Shown one piece after another: positions 23,559 to 31,739 of a stretch of DNA of 64,000 nucleotides; within the stretch, counting starts at the first letter, position 1; each line of letters opens with the position of its first letter. Below the pieces are notes generated by a model that searched no databases, had not been told where the DNA came from, and saw only the letters and a list, made by a program, of their open reading frames with translations. The stretch is taken from positions 1 through 64,000 of the IMG/VR virus record IMGVR_UViG_3300013005_000033; one strand, 5' to 3'. A program made the translations under genes and the position numbers. The stretch comes from a virus.

Positions 23559-24946
23559 CTAATCCAATATTTCTGGGTCAAAAGAAAAACGAAGCTTCAT
23601 CTGCTTGCCACCTCGGGCTGGACTTAAAAACCTCGAGAAAAGAAGATCGTGCTCTATGGGGTCAACATCCGTTATGCCCAGACAATAACAAACCAAAGCC
23701 CCCACGGCAGAACCTCGGCCAGGACCCACCGCTTCAGATCCGTCACCATATCCAAGAAGTTGCCTAGAAACCCTCCTGGCCTCATCGGTCATCATCTTTT
23801 GAATGATGAAGTATGATGCGAAGCCCTTGCTACATATGAGGTCATACTCCTCCTTGATCCTACCCATATATGTCGCGTTACGGGGAAGCCGCCTCTTCTT
23901 GAAGCCAATTGAAATATATTCAAGGAGTTTCTGTTCGGCATCCTCTATGTAGGGCAACTTGACGGAGCGGTCCAGCTTAACACCCTTGGCCCGCTCGGCA
24001 ACCTTGACCGTGTTCCGCTTGGCCTCCTCAAAGAACTCAAGCGGTATCGTTTCGCTGTAGTCCGAGGCCCATTTTTCGTTGAGTTCCTCCTCGCTCTTCA
24101 TCCAGAGGTTCGTGTCTTGGAGTTCAAACAAGTCGGAAGTGTCCTCCCTGTCCATCTTCTCCTGTATCTCCTGGAGGGTCTTGCGAGTCTGCACCATGAG
24201 CATGAGACGCTGCATCTTGCTATCCTCGCGCTGGGCGTAGTGACAGTCCTGCGTCAATATTACTGGGAGCCCGTACCTCTCGTGGGCCCTGATTATGAAC
24301 TGGTTGTAGGGCTTCTGCTTGCTGAAGTCCAGAAGCATGATCTCAAGGAAGAAGTTGTCCTTGCCGAACATGCCGATGTACTTCTCAACCATAGTAAAGC
24401 CCTCGTCGTCGCCTCCTCGCTCAAACGCCTGGCCGATCTCGGAGTTATAGCAGCAAGAGGTAAATATAATCCCCTCCTTGTGCTTCAAGAGCATCTCGTG
24501 GTTGACCCTTGGCTTGTAGTAGAAGCCTCGCGTCCACGCCAATGACGAGAGATTCACTAGGTTGCTATAGCCCTTCTGAGAGGTAGCGATGGCTAGCAGA
24601 TGGTAACTCTTACCGAGCTTCTTCTTTTCCTCGGGGCTCATATCCTCCGTGCGTTCCGAGGTCTTCTCGCCCGGATTCAGTTCGGGCTGCATCGGAGAGA
24701 CATATAATTCGCAACCAAATATAGGATCCCTGCCGTACTCCTCGCAGGCTTGTATCTGCCTCGGCACGGCACCCATGGAGCCATGGTCGGTCACACAGAG
24801 AAAATTTTGATTTATTTCCTTGGCTCGGCTCGCCATTTCATGGCAGGTTCCGAAACCGTCCAAGACACTGAAATCCGTGACGGCTAGTGCAGGTGAAGAT
24901 GTTCAAATCCGACAATCTTCACCTGCGAGCCCCCTTTCTCTATCAT
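23559..24946 (-). CDS. dnaE: DNA polymerase III alpha, N-terminal half (PHP domain), interrupted near its start
   Basis: A good start (AAAGGA, then ATG 24946) gives 20 codons ending ...GFEHLHLH and then TAG (24884-24886). The natural continuation, TDFSVLDGFGT, follows in another frame after an extra 8 bases (24879-24886). From TTG 24863 the frame is open and encodes the PHP domain and the start of the palm, up to AVGPGRGSAVGALV and DLLFSRFLSP, then ends just before the catalytic Asp motif. The catalytic half is at 19113-21683. If the insertion is real and not bypassed, the first PHP histidines are lost. Confidence 0.85.
24889..24926 (-). other. inverted repeat beside the 8-nt insertion in dnaE
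   Basis: An 11-bp perfect stem (GCAGGTGAAGA with its complement, 16-base loop) ends two bases before the TAG that interrupts the polymerase N-half. One arm encodes the LHLH histidines. It has no T run, so it is not a terminator. It may have caused the insertion by template switching, or act on translation. Confidence 0.7.
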
Positions 24947-24996
24947 TTTAGGTTCCTTTAAGTTGATAATAGCCATCAAATTCTACGAATCTATGT

Positions 24997-26316
24997 CTAC
25001 TTAGTCCAGAGCACGGGACATCTATTTTTTTCCTCTTCAGTCATATCCTTGTTATTCCTAGCAAGATTTTCTAGGGCATTTTCAACCCTCACTGTATTTT
25101 CGCCGTTTTCAGAAAATGACTTTTCGTGACTAGCATGAAATCCCTTTCTGACGAAGGAGGCTTTTTTTCTTTTTTCTGGTGTGGCTTCTTGCAAGTCAAA
25201 ACCTATCAATCGAGCCAGATGAGTTATCTTTGATATGTTGCTCATGGCACAATTAGTATTGTTTTGTTTGCCATCCTTATCGTCATAGAAAAAAGCACTT
25301 CTGCCCTTATTGTTTTTCAAGAATTTTTCAGTGAAGTCTTTTATTCTTGATACTGGGACTCCCAAGTTGGACAAGTGAATCTTAGCTATCAGCCACCATC
25401 TGAAGTTAACCTCAGCAGGAATGATTCTTTTTCCAACGACCTCTTCAAATATCTGATTGTAAAATTGAGTTGCGTTTTCAACCATGTTCTCGAATTGATC
25501 AAGTTTTTTGTCAAACTCTTCATGATCAAATTCTTTCAGAATTTTCGTCAAAGAAGACTCCAAAGCAAGAGAATTTTTATCCTTGTATATGGGCTCTGCC
25601 ACTCTGTAACTCTTTGTGGTTTTATCCTTAGAAATGAACTTCAGAAAAATTGACAAATTGTCCCTTTTTTCTTTATGTTCCCTTATTCTCTTTTGGGCTT
25701 TGCTTTTTTTACAACCAACATTCAACACCGCCTTTTTAACTATTTCATGAATTCTGTTGAGCCTATGCTGCCAGAAGGAGCTAAACTCAGACAATTCTTG
25801 GCAAAATACGGTCTTGCCCAATTCAAAAGGAGTTGTAATCGTACCTTTATTGGCTCCGACAAAGCCACTTATTGCTTGCTCTATATTTTCATATTCTACC
25901 CGTTGAACTTCTAGTTTAATTTCTTGCATCATATCCTTGAAGTCTTTTGACTTTCCTTGATCAAACATTTTCTTAAACTTGTTTTGGAATCTCAAAGATT
26001 CACATATTTGCTTTATTGAAAAAAAAGTTCTCTGCAATCCGTCATTGACATATATGACATCTTCTCCTTTATAGTTATAAACTTGTATGGTGCCTGTCAT
26101 CTGGCCGCCACCCTCATTATAAAATTTGATTAGGTCTGCGTAATAGTCTTTTATTGCCTTTTCATCCCAGGCTCGCTCCCTCTGATGTTCTGGGGCTCTC
26201 CATATGTTGGGTCTGGAGGGGTACTTCTTTCCCTCCTCACTATAAATTTCGCCCGGATGAATATTTGTAAAGCATTCCCATAAAGAAAACATTGTATTCG
26301 AAATGACTCTGGTCAT
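24997..26316 (-). CDS. DUF262/GmrSD-like protein with HNH-like C-terminus
   Basis: The N-terminal third follows the DUF262 (ParB/Srx-like) pattern: APEHQRERAWDEKAIKDYY and VIYVNDGLQRTFFSIKQI, matching the usual Q-R-x-x-W and DGQQR. Near the end GFHASHEKSFSENGENT...NALENLARNNKDM resembles a DUF1524/HNH nuclease site (H-x-x-H-x...N...N), though diverged. GmrSD enzymes cut modified phage DNA; in a phage such a protein could act against competitors or host DNA. The middle (NLSIFLKFISKDK and following) is helical. The function is inferred. Confidence 0.6.
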   Translation of the reverse strand: MTRVISNTMFSLWECFTNIHPGEIYSEEGKKYPSRPNIWRAPEHQRERAWDEKAIKDYYADLIKFYNEGGGQMTGTIQVYNYKGEDVIYVNDGLQRTFFSIKQICESLRFQNKFKKMFDQGKSKDFKDMMQEIKLEVQRVEYENIEQAISGFVGANKGTITTPFELGKTVFCQELSEFSSFWQHRLNRIHEIVKKAVLNVGCKKSKAQKRIREHKEKRDNLSIFLKFISKDKTTKSYRVAEPIYKDKNSLALESSLTKILKEFDHEEFDKKLDQFENMVENATQFYNQIFEEVVGKRIIPAEVNFRWWLIAKIHLSNLGVPVSRIKDFTEKFLKNNKGRSAFFYDDKDGKQNNTNCAMSNISKITHLARLIGFDLQEATPEKRKKASFVRKGFHASHEKSFSENGENTVRVENALENLARNNKDMTEEEKNRCPVLWTK

Positions 26317-26429
26317 GTCTGATCCTATTGAGTAGAGTGGCGATGACTAAGTGAGAGCATACACTATTTTCTAGTGCATTTCAATAAGAAAACCAAAAAG
26401 CACATAGCCGTGATAAGACTACCAGTGAA

Positions 26430-26735
26430 CTACGGCAAAAAGCCCAAAGCCAAAGCCCTCATTGCGAAATCTTTGGGGACATCCAAACATTTATCGCCCC
26501 ATATATTTCTTATTCTCACCACGCCTTCGGGTAAAAACATGGCTCCTCCCGGGGGCGGGAGGTCGGAGCGGCATTCCTTCTCGCAGTTGACAATCGCATT
26601 CAACTTCATTCCCAAGGTCTCACAATAGTCGCACAGAGCCTTGTCGTGCGTCTGGAGTCGCGGAAGCGAAGATCTGATCGCATAGAACTTGGCCTTGACC
26701 AGTTCATGCAACTTTTCCATCAACTCTTGTTCCAT
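26430..26735 (-). CDS. LGFP array family protein, outlying leftward copy (101 aa)
   Basis: Start set at ATG 26735 (GGAGA upstream). It has all three family blocks: MEQELMEKLHELVKAKF, LCDYCETLGMKL and the end LDVPKDFAMRALALGFLP. It is the only copy outside the 51-63 kb array and the only leftward one, 25 bp after the DUF1501 gene. It may have moved together with DUF1501. The function is unknown. Confidence 0.8.
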   Translation of the reverse strand: MEQELMEKLHELVKAKFYAIRSSLPRLQTHDKALCDYCETLGMKLNAIVNCEKECRSDLPPPGGAMFLPEGVVRIRNIWGDKCLDVPKDFAMRALALGFLP

Positions 26736-26760
26736 CACGGAATCTCCACGATGGCTGGGC

Positions 26761-28026
26761 CTAGAACAACTCTTTGATGACCTTGCCGGAGTTGGCAATC
26801 TTCATCGGGCGGCCGTTCTTGGCGGTGAATGTAGTCTCAAGAGATATCCCAAGAGACTTCAAGACGCTGGCCATGACGTCTTGGGACGAGTAGGGTTCGG
26901 TAACCACTTCCTTGCCGTCGGAGCTTGTTTCGCCGACCACCACGCCGCGCTTGAAGCCGGCGCCACCGACCACCACGCTCCAGCTCCTCGCCCAGTGATC
27001 CCGGCCGCCGTTGCCGTTGATATTGGGCGTACGGCCGAATTCTCCCATCCAGATGATGGCCGTGTCGTCCAGCATTCCCCGATCTGAAAGATCCGACACC
27101 AGGGCGGACATGGCTTTGTCCAATTCTGGGAGTTTTTGGTCGGACAGGGTGGGAAATATATCGGCATGGTTGTCCCAGCCGCCGAGATCAACCTCCACGA
27201 AGGGAACACCGGCCTCCACGAGCCTACGGGCGAGCAGACAGCCCCGGCCGAAGCCGGTGGCTCCATACCTATCTTGAACCTCCTTGGGCTCCTTGGCAAC
27301 CTTAAAGGCCTCCATTTGCTCGCTTGTCATGAGCCTCACGGTCTTGTCAATCACCTTCTTGTGATCCTCGGCGAAGCCGCCGCGCCTCTCGCCTATAAAC
27401 TTGTCTTCTATAGTCCCTAGCATCTTCAGTCGCTGTTCTATACGGGACGGATCAATCCCCATGTCAAGGTCTCTAACCTGGCCGTTGGAATTGACAACGA
27501 ACGGCGCCCAAGTCATACCCAGGAAGCCGGGGCCGACGCTCCCGCCGCCCACGGAAACAAAAGGCGGAATCTCAAGATTTGAGATCTGCTCGGAAAGTTC
27601 GTGCGAGATTACGGATCCATACCCCGGGTGTTCTATGTTGGGATTCGGCACATATCCCGTGTGCATGTAATAACGCCCTCGCATATGGTCGGCCTCGCGC
27701 GTACTCATTGACCGCACTATTGACATATGGTGCATCTGCTTGGACATCAGCGGAAGGTGCTCACAAATGGCTATTCCTTCTGCGCTGGTGGATATCTGCT
27801 TGAATGGGCCACCGGTCGCAGATCCGGGCTTCAAATCCCAAAGATCCATTGTGCTAGGTCCGCCGCCCATCCATAACAAAATTGCAGCCTTGTGCCGCTT
27901 CTTGATGTCAGCTGCATTTGCAAGGAGCGAATTGGTGAATGCCATTGCGGGCGCCGCCATCGCAGTCGCTCCCGCAAGGTGACTCATAAAATGGCGTCGG
28001 CTCATTCCGTCTGGTGTTTGAAGCAT
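26761..28026 (-). CDS. DUF1501 protein with Tat-type signal
   Basis: A 421-residue DUF1501 protein: twin-arginine start (MSRRHFMSHLAGATAMAAPA), then AAILLWMGGGPSTMDLWDLK, GYVPNPNIEHPGYGS, EVDLGGWDNHADIFPTL and IWMGEFGRTPNINGNGGRDHW. The family is abundant in Planctomycetes and relatives, usually exported and related to the sulfatase/alkaline-phosphatase fold; substrates are mostly unknown. The region is visibly richer in G+C than the genes around it, pointing to transfer from a host. AAGGAGA precedes the ATG. Phage carriage is unusual. Confidence 0.92.
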   Translation of the reverse strand: MLQTPDGMSRRHFMSHLAGATAMAAPAMAFTNSLLANAADIKKRHKAAILLWMGGGPSTMDLWDLKPGSATGGPFKQISTSAEGIAICEHLPLMSKQMHHMSIVRSMSTREADHMRGRYYMHTGYVPNPNIEHPGYGSVISHELSEQISNLEIPPFVSVGGGSVGPGFLGMTWAPFVVNSNGQVRDLDMGIDPSRIEQRLKMLGTIEDKFIGERRGGFAEDHKKVIDKTVRLMTSEQMEAFKVAKEPKEVQDRYGATGFGRGCLLARRLVEAGVPFVEVDLGGWDNHADIFPTLSDQKLPELDKAMSALVSDLSDRGMLDDTAIIWMGEFGRTPNINGNGGRDHWARSWSVVVGGAGFKRGVVVGETSSDGKEVVTEPYSSQDVMASVLKSLGISLETTFTAKNGRPMKIANSGKVIKELF

Positions 28027-28158
28027 AGAATCATTCTCCTTGATTAATTCGTTGGTTAAGGATTAAATTATTTCCCTACGGACAATGCATTCAAGGCAAG
28101 AGAATCCTAAGGCAAGAATCCTTTCGGCCAATATTTCTTCAGCATCCACTACGAGAAC

Positions 28159-28602
28159 TCATGAGGCGGGAAAGTCTTTAAAGTACAGCTGGACCCACTT
28201 GTTGGCGGAGCCCAGAATCATGCGTCGTTCAAGAACTTCGGTCGCCCTAAATCCCAACTTGTACACAGCCTCGCACAGACCTTCGTATGTTATGGGACTA
28301 TTGTGGAAAGAAAAGCAAAGATCTTGCATGAAAGGACGAACTTTTCTGGGGGCCGATGACTTAAGCCAATCAATTGCGTCCCGAAAAAAACCCTCATCCC
28401 TAACGCAAGATGAAATCTTCTGAAGCATCTGCTCGTCCGTCAAGGCGGGCTGTGCAGGTTGTGCAGGGTTGCTTGTCCAAGTGGTATTTTTGTACTCCCA
28501 AGTAAAATTTTTGTTGTCATATATTTTTTTCATTTTTTTTTCAATCGGCATAGAATTATCTTGCCAAGTAGTGGCAATGTGAAAAATATCAAACTCATTC
28601 AT
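28159..28602 (-). CDS. hypothetical protein (147 aa)
   Basis: Start set at ATG 28602 with GAGGAGG just upstream, one of the best ribosome sites here. The N-terminal part is variable with a PAQPAQPA linker; the C-terminal 85 residues (DEQMLQKISSCVRDEGFFRD, FMQDLCFSFHNSPITYE) are helical. I do not recognise the family. The flanking gaps 28027-28158 and 28603-28754 show no further gene. Confidence 0.65.
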   Translation of the reverse strand: MNEFDIFHIATTWQDNSMPIEKKMKKIYDNKNFTWEYKNTTWTSNPAQPAQPALTDEQMLQKISSCVRDEGFFRDAIDWLKSSAPRKVRPFMQDLCFSFHNSPITYEGLCEAVYKLGFRATEVLERRMILGSANKWVQLYFKDFPAS

Positions 28603-28754
28603 AAAACCTCCTCGTTGATCAGGCATAATTCAAAGCCAATCAACATGTCCCATCTCTTTAATAATTTGCTAGAGTTCTCTCGCCGCATCCTTGGCAAAAC
28701 GAACACATTTTCAAAGAACATGTTAAAATATTTTATGCAAAATGAACAAAGCCG

Positions 28755-29636
28755 TCAATAGATCAGCTCTTTGCCTTCATCCACAAATGTAGCCATGTGG
28801 GGCAAGTGCGAAAAAAGCATGCTCCACGACGGTTTGTCTCCGATATAAAAATCAGAAGAATTGAGCTTGTATTCGGCCCCATACTCCTTCATCATAGTGT
28901 CCATCCATCTGTCGTAGGAAGGAGAGTCTGGGGGCAGCTTTTTCAGAATTTCAACATGCTCCAATAAAAGATCTTTGCTATAGCCAAGCTGGGTCTCGTC
29001 CTCTAGAGGAAGCCTTCTTTGCCACTTATCAATTCTTTCCTTGGCGGGCCTCACGCACAAGTGCTTGAGAACAATATTGCACCACCCAGTTTTTTGGTTT
29101 TTGCAAAAAGGCTTGCAGTGCTGCGTGGGCTTGTTATTTTGAAAAGTGTATAGTGGGGCTATGTCGGCAAATCTCATAAGTATATTTCTCTTGAAAGGAA
29201 TCTTAATCTGATTTTTATTGAATTTTGGTCCGTAGCCCCAAAAAACCGCCTTGTTGTTCGTCTCGTCACAATACGGCCACATCAACGAAACTGAATTATA
29301 TTCTGAGTTGAAAATCTTTTCTTTGTGGGAATTAAATTGGTCAGCATCCAATCTTTCATCCACATCCAATATCAACACCCAATCGGGATCATAGGCTTGG
29401 GCTATAGTCAAAAGCGAAACATAGTCGCAACCCTCTCCCATACAACCATCTGTTCGCTGAAACGACTCCCAAGCCCTCAAAACAGCAGGATGAGATTTTG
29501 CTAAATAAAGGGATTTGTCGCTAGAGTGGTCGTCAAGCAAAAGAACGCCTTCGGATATAGAGCCGCACATATCCAAAAAATCACCGATCTGTCGCTCTTC
29601 ATTCCTACACCTCGTCAAAATAACCATACGACTCAT
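28755..29636 (-). CDS. family 2 glycosyltransferase
   Basis: The GT2 fold is clear: MVILTRCRNEERQIGDFLDM, VLLLDDHSSDKS and WVLILDVDERLD with a DVD metal motif. The remainder (294 residues in all) holds a Cys-rich stretch (CKPFCKNQKTGWC). It overlaps the downstream end of the disrupted gene by 4 bp, so it was part of the same operon before the IS605 insertion. Confidence 0.85.
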   Translation of the reverse strand: MSRMVILTRCRNEERQIGDFLDMCGSISEGVLLLDDHSSDKSLYLAKSHPAVLRAWESFQRTDGCMGEGCDYVSLLTIAQAYDPDWVLILDVDERLDADQFNSHKEKIFNSEYNSVSLMWPYCDETNNKAVFWGYGPKFNKNQIKIPFKRNILMRFADIAPLYTFQNNKPTQHCKPFCKNQKTGWCNIVLKHLCVRPAKERIDKWQRRLPLEDETQLGYSKDLLLEHVEILKKLPPDSPSYDRWMDTMMKEYGAEYKLNSSDFYIGDKPSWSMLFSHLPHMATFVDEGKELIY

Positions 29637-30034
29637 GATTTCTCCCCCATCTCCATCAGGCGCTCCAACATCTTGTTTTTGTCGTATTTTTTATGGCAAA
29701 AATCCAAAAAGTTCTCGCCAATGCAATCTATAGCCTGCTGTTTGATGTGCCGAGGACTTTCATTTTCATATGGCGGAGAATTATCGGAATTCTCTTTTAT
29801 GATATTTGAATTCGCAGATATGTGATCCATTAAGTCCACATATTCCAAGAAATCAATCGAGGGAGCCACAACCTCATTAAAGTATGATTTCCTCATGAAT
29901 TTGACATGGTTCTCCAATTCGGGACCCAAACGAAGAGCAAGTTTGGACAAATGCCACGCGGCGGGCATTTCAATCATCAAGGTAGGCACTCCAATCTTGA
30001 TTATGTCCGCGAGCATGCTTTTCCATATTCTAAG
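29633..30034 (-). pseudogene. C-terminal fragment of a gene cut by the IS605-type element
   Basis: The frame is open upstream of its first ATG (30016) right up to the right end of the insertion element (reading GWEHSLRIWKSM before ADIIKIGVPTLMIEM). That suggests it is the tail of a longer protein, whose N-terminus may be the fragment starting at 31739 on the other side. The fragment is helical, with no motif I recognise. Translation could still start at 30016. Confidence 0.55.
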
Positions 30035-30050
30035 TGAATGCTCCCACCCC

Positions 30051-31178
30051 CTAAAGGGAGTGGGCTTCTAAGACATTGCTGTCTAAAGAGTTCATTCCAA
30101 CTCTTAATATGTTTTTTGCAGCGTTAAGGTCTCGGCTCAACTTTAAACCGCAAGCGAAACAGTCGTGATTTCGCTCGCCCAGTTCTTTCTTAACCTTAAT
30201 TCCACAACCACTGCATATTTGACTCGTATATTCTGGTTTGACTTCCGCTACCACACAACCAGCCTCTTCCGCTTTGTAATGTAGCATATTGCGAAAATTA
30301 GTCCAGCCACTATCAAGTATGCTTTTGTTCAACTTACGCCAGTTATCCTTGAGCATGTTTTTTACGCTTAACTTCTCAACGCAGATAACAGAATATTTAT
30401 TTACAAGATTTCTACTTGTCTTATGTAAGAAGTCTTTTCTTTGATTTTTGACTTTGAGATGAAGGTTTACAAGTTGCTTCTTTAATTTGATTTTACTCTT
30501 ATCTTCTCTAGGCAGGGTCTTCAACTTGCTGTATTTTGATTGAACCTTTTTAAGTTCGTCTTCTGACTGTCTCAGGTAATGAGGATTCTTTATTGTTGAA
30601 CCATCACTCATAGTGGCAAAGTCTATACAACCAACATCAATCCCAACTGCCTTGGTTTCAATCCTTTCCTGCGGTGTTGTTTCCATGTCACAGGAGAAAA
30701 TCACATACCAATCGTTCGCTTCCCGTTTGATGGTACAAGTCTTTAACTTACCAGTTAGTTCTCTATGTTTGATTACTTTTACTTCGCCAATCTTTGAAAG
30801 GTAAAGTTTGTTGCCTGTAAGTTTGAATCCGGACTGTGGGAAGCAGAAAGAATCATACCTGTCGTAACTTTTGAATCTTGGATATCCAGCCTTTTCCTTG
30901 CTTTCTTTTAATCTTCGAAAGAACCCTTGGAATGCAAGGTCAACTCTTGCTGATACATTTTGTAAAACCTGCGAGTGGACGCCCTCTATCTTCCAAGTTT
31001 TAATGAGATTATGGCAGTCGTAAACACCAAGGCTTTTCTTGTCTTTTTCCCAACTGTTTTTTCGTGTTTCCAAAACTTTGTTGTAGGTTCTACGGCATAC
31101 ATCAAGGGTTTGTTGCAACCTTTTCAACTTGCCATTTTTGGCATATATCCTATACTTGATGTTCCGTGTGACCTTCAT
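30051..31178 (-). CDS. tnpB: TnpB RNA-guided nuclease (IS605 OrfB)
   Basis: Start placed at ATG 31178 (MKVTRNIKYRIYAKNGK), which is where TnpB homology begins; a longer open frame reaches into tnpA. The RuvC acidic residues are all present: AVGIDVGCID, ICVEKLSVKNM and SRDLNAAKN, with a CSGCG...CFACG zinc ribbon between the last two. At 375 residues it is of normal size and looks active. Its reRNA/omega-RNA would come from the 3' end and the right-end hairpin. Confidence 0.93.
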   Translation of the reverse strand: MKVTRNIKYRIYAKNGKLKRLQQTLDVCRRTYNKVLETRKNSWEKDKKSLGVYDCHNLIKTWKIEGVHSQVLQNVSARVDLAFQGFFRRLKESKEKAGYPRFKSYDRYDSFCFPQSGFKLTGNKLYLSKIGEVKVIKHRELTGKLKTCTIKREANDWYVIFSCDMETTPQERIETKAVGIDVGCIDFATMSDGSTIKNPHYLRQSEDELKKVQSKYSKLKTLPREDKSKIKLKKQLVNLHLKVKNQRKDFLHKTSRNLVNKYSVICVEKLSVKNMLKDNWRKLNKSILDSGWTNFRNMLHYKAEEAGCVVAEVKPEYTSQICSGCGIKVKKELGERNHDCFACGLKLSRDLNAAKNILRVGMNSLDSNVLEAHSL

Positions 31179-31236
31179 ACCCTTTATATAGTAGGGTTTA
31201 TGTAAAATTCTCAAAGAATTTTTACTACATAAATGT

Positions 31237-31593
31237 ATGGTTGAATACCACTCCAAAAATCGGCACAAATTCCTTATCAAACTGCACATCATATTTGTGG
31301 TCAAGTACAGGAAAAGACTGCTTGTGAATGACTTGAGCGACGATATCAAGCAGTGGTGTTATGATGTTTGCAACAAGAACAATGTGACAATTGACGAGAT
31401 GGAATCAGACAAGGATCATCTGCATTTGCTTGTGGATATTCCGCCCACACTGGCACCATCCAAACTGGTCATGCTGTTGAAGCAACAGACCACATTTAAT
31501 GCTTGGAAGAACTACGAAGCGTATTTGAAAAAGCACTTCTGGAAAGATAAAAAAGTCGTCCCGCAACGACCCCATTTTGTTTCAAAAAAGTGA
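31237..31593 (+). CDS. tnpA: IS200-type Y1 transposase TnpA, C-terminally truncated
   Basis: The HUH motif HLHLLVDIPP and the opening HIIFVVKYRKRLL identify an IS200/IS605 TnpA. At 118 residues it is about 20-35 residues short: it ends RPHFVSKK just after the usual YFVS-like strand, before the helix that carries the catalytic Tyr. So it should be inactive. The truncation coincides with the element's left junction. Confidence 0.88.
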   Translation: MVEYHSKNRHKFLIKLHIIFVVKYRKRLLVNDLSDDIKQWCYDVCNKNNVTIDEMESDKDHLHLLVDIPPTLAPSKLVMLLKQQTTFNAWKNYEAYLKKHFWKDKKVVPQRPHFVSKK

Positions 31594-31739
31594 TAGTCAA
31601 CAGACTTTTCTTTAAAAAACCTTTTCAATTGGGAAACGAAACAGTAACCGACTCCAAGCGTGTAGCCTCCATCTAGACTAACCAACGAATCCCAGTCAGA
31701 AGAAGAAAGCCACTCTTGAGAAGGTTGCCTCTGCGTCAT
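31590..31739 (-). pseudogene. N-terminal fragment of a gene cut by the IS605-type element
   Basis: ATG 31739 overlaps the upstream glycosyltransferase stop (ATGA), the coupling normal for this operon. It reads MTQRQPSQEWLSSSDWDSLV, then LDGGYTLGVGYCFVSQLKRF, and runs into the element after about 48 residues. The rest probably lies at 29633-30034. Product unrecognised. Confidence 0.5.

Larger units (their letters stand above)
30036..31593. mobile_element. IS200/IS605-type insertion with divergent tnpA and tnpB, tnpA truncated
   Basis: TnpA (rightward) and TnpB (leftward) diverge from about 31.2 kb, as in IS605. The right end is a hairpin at 30043-30064 (CCCACTCCC/GGGGGTGGG) that overlaps the tnpB stop. 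The left end is missing because tnpA stops early at 31593. The element lies in a glycosyltransferase operon and seems to split one gene. Without a full TnpA it should be immobile on its own. Confidence 0.8.

Noticed and set aside
24863-24946. T4 gene 60-like translational bypass in dnaE
   Set aside because: The take-off codon CAC has a matching CAC eight bases on, but landing there resumes in the wrong frame. The landing needed for TDFSV would not match the peptidyl-tRNA. Kept only as an open possibility in the findings.
26859-27299. Minus-strand ORF inside DUF1501
   Set aside because: Out-of-frame Trp/Pro-rich shadow of the DUF1501 coding sequence, without ribosome site.
28459-28761. Plus-strand ORF in the gap before 28755
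   Set aside because: Mostly antisense to the 28159-28602 gene, with no ribosome site at any internal start and no recognisable product.
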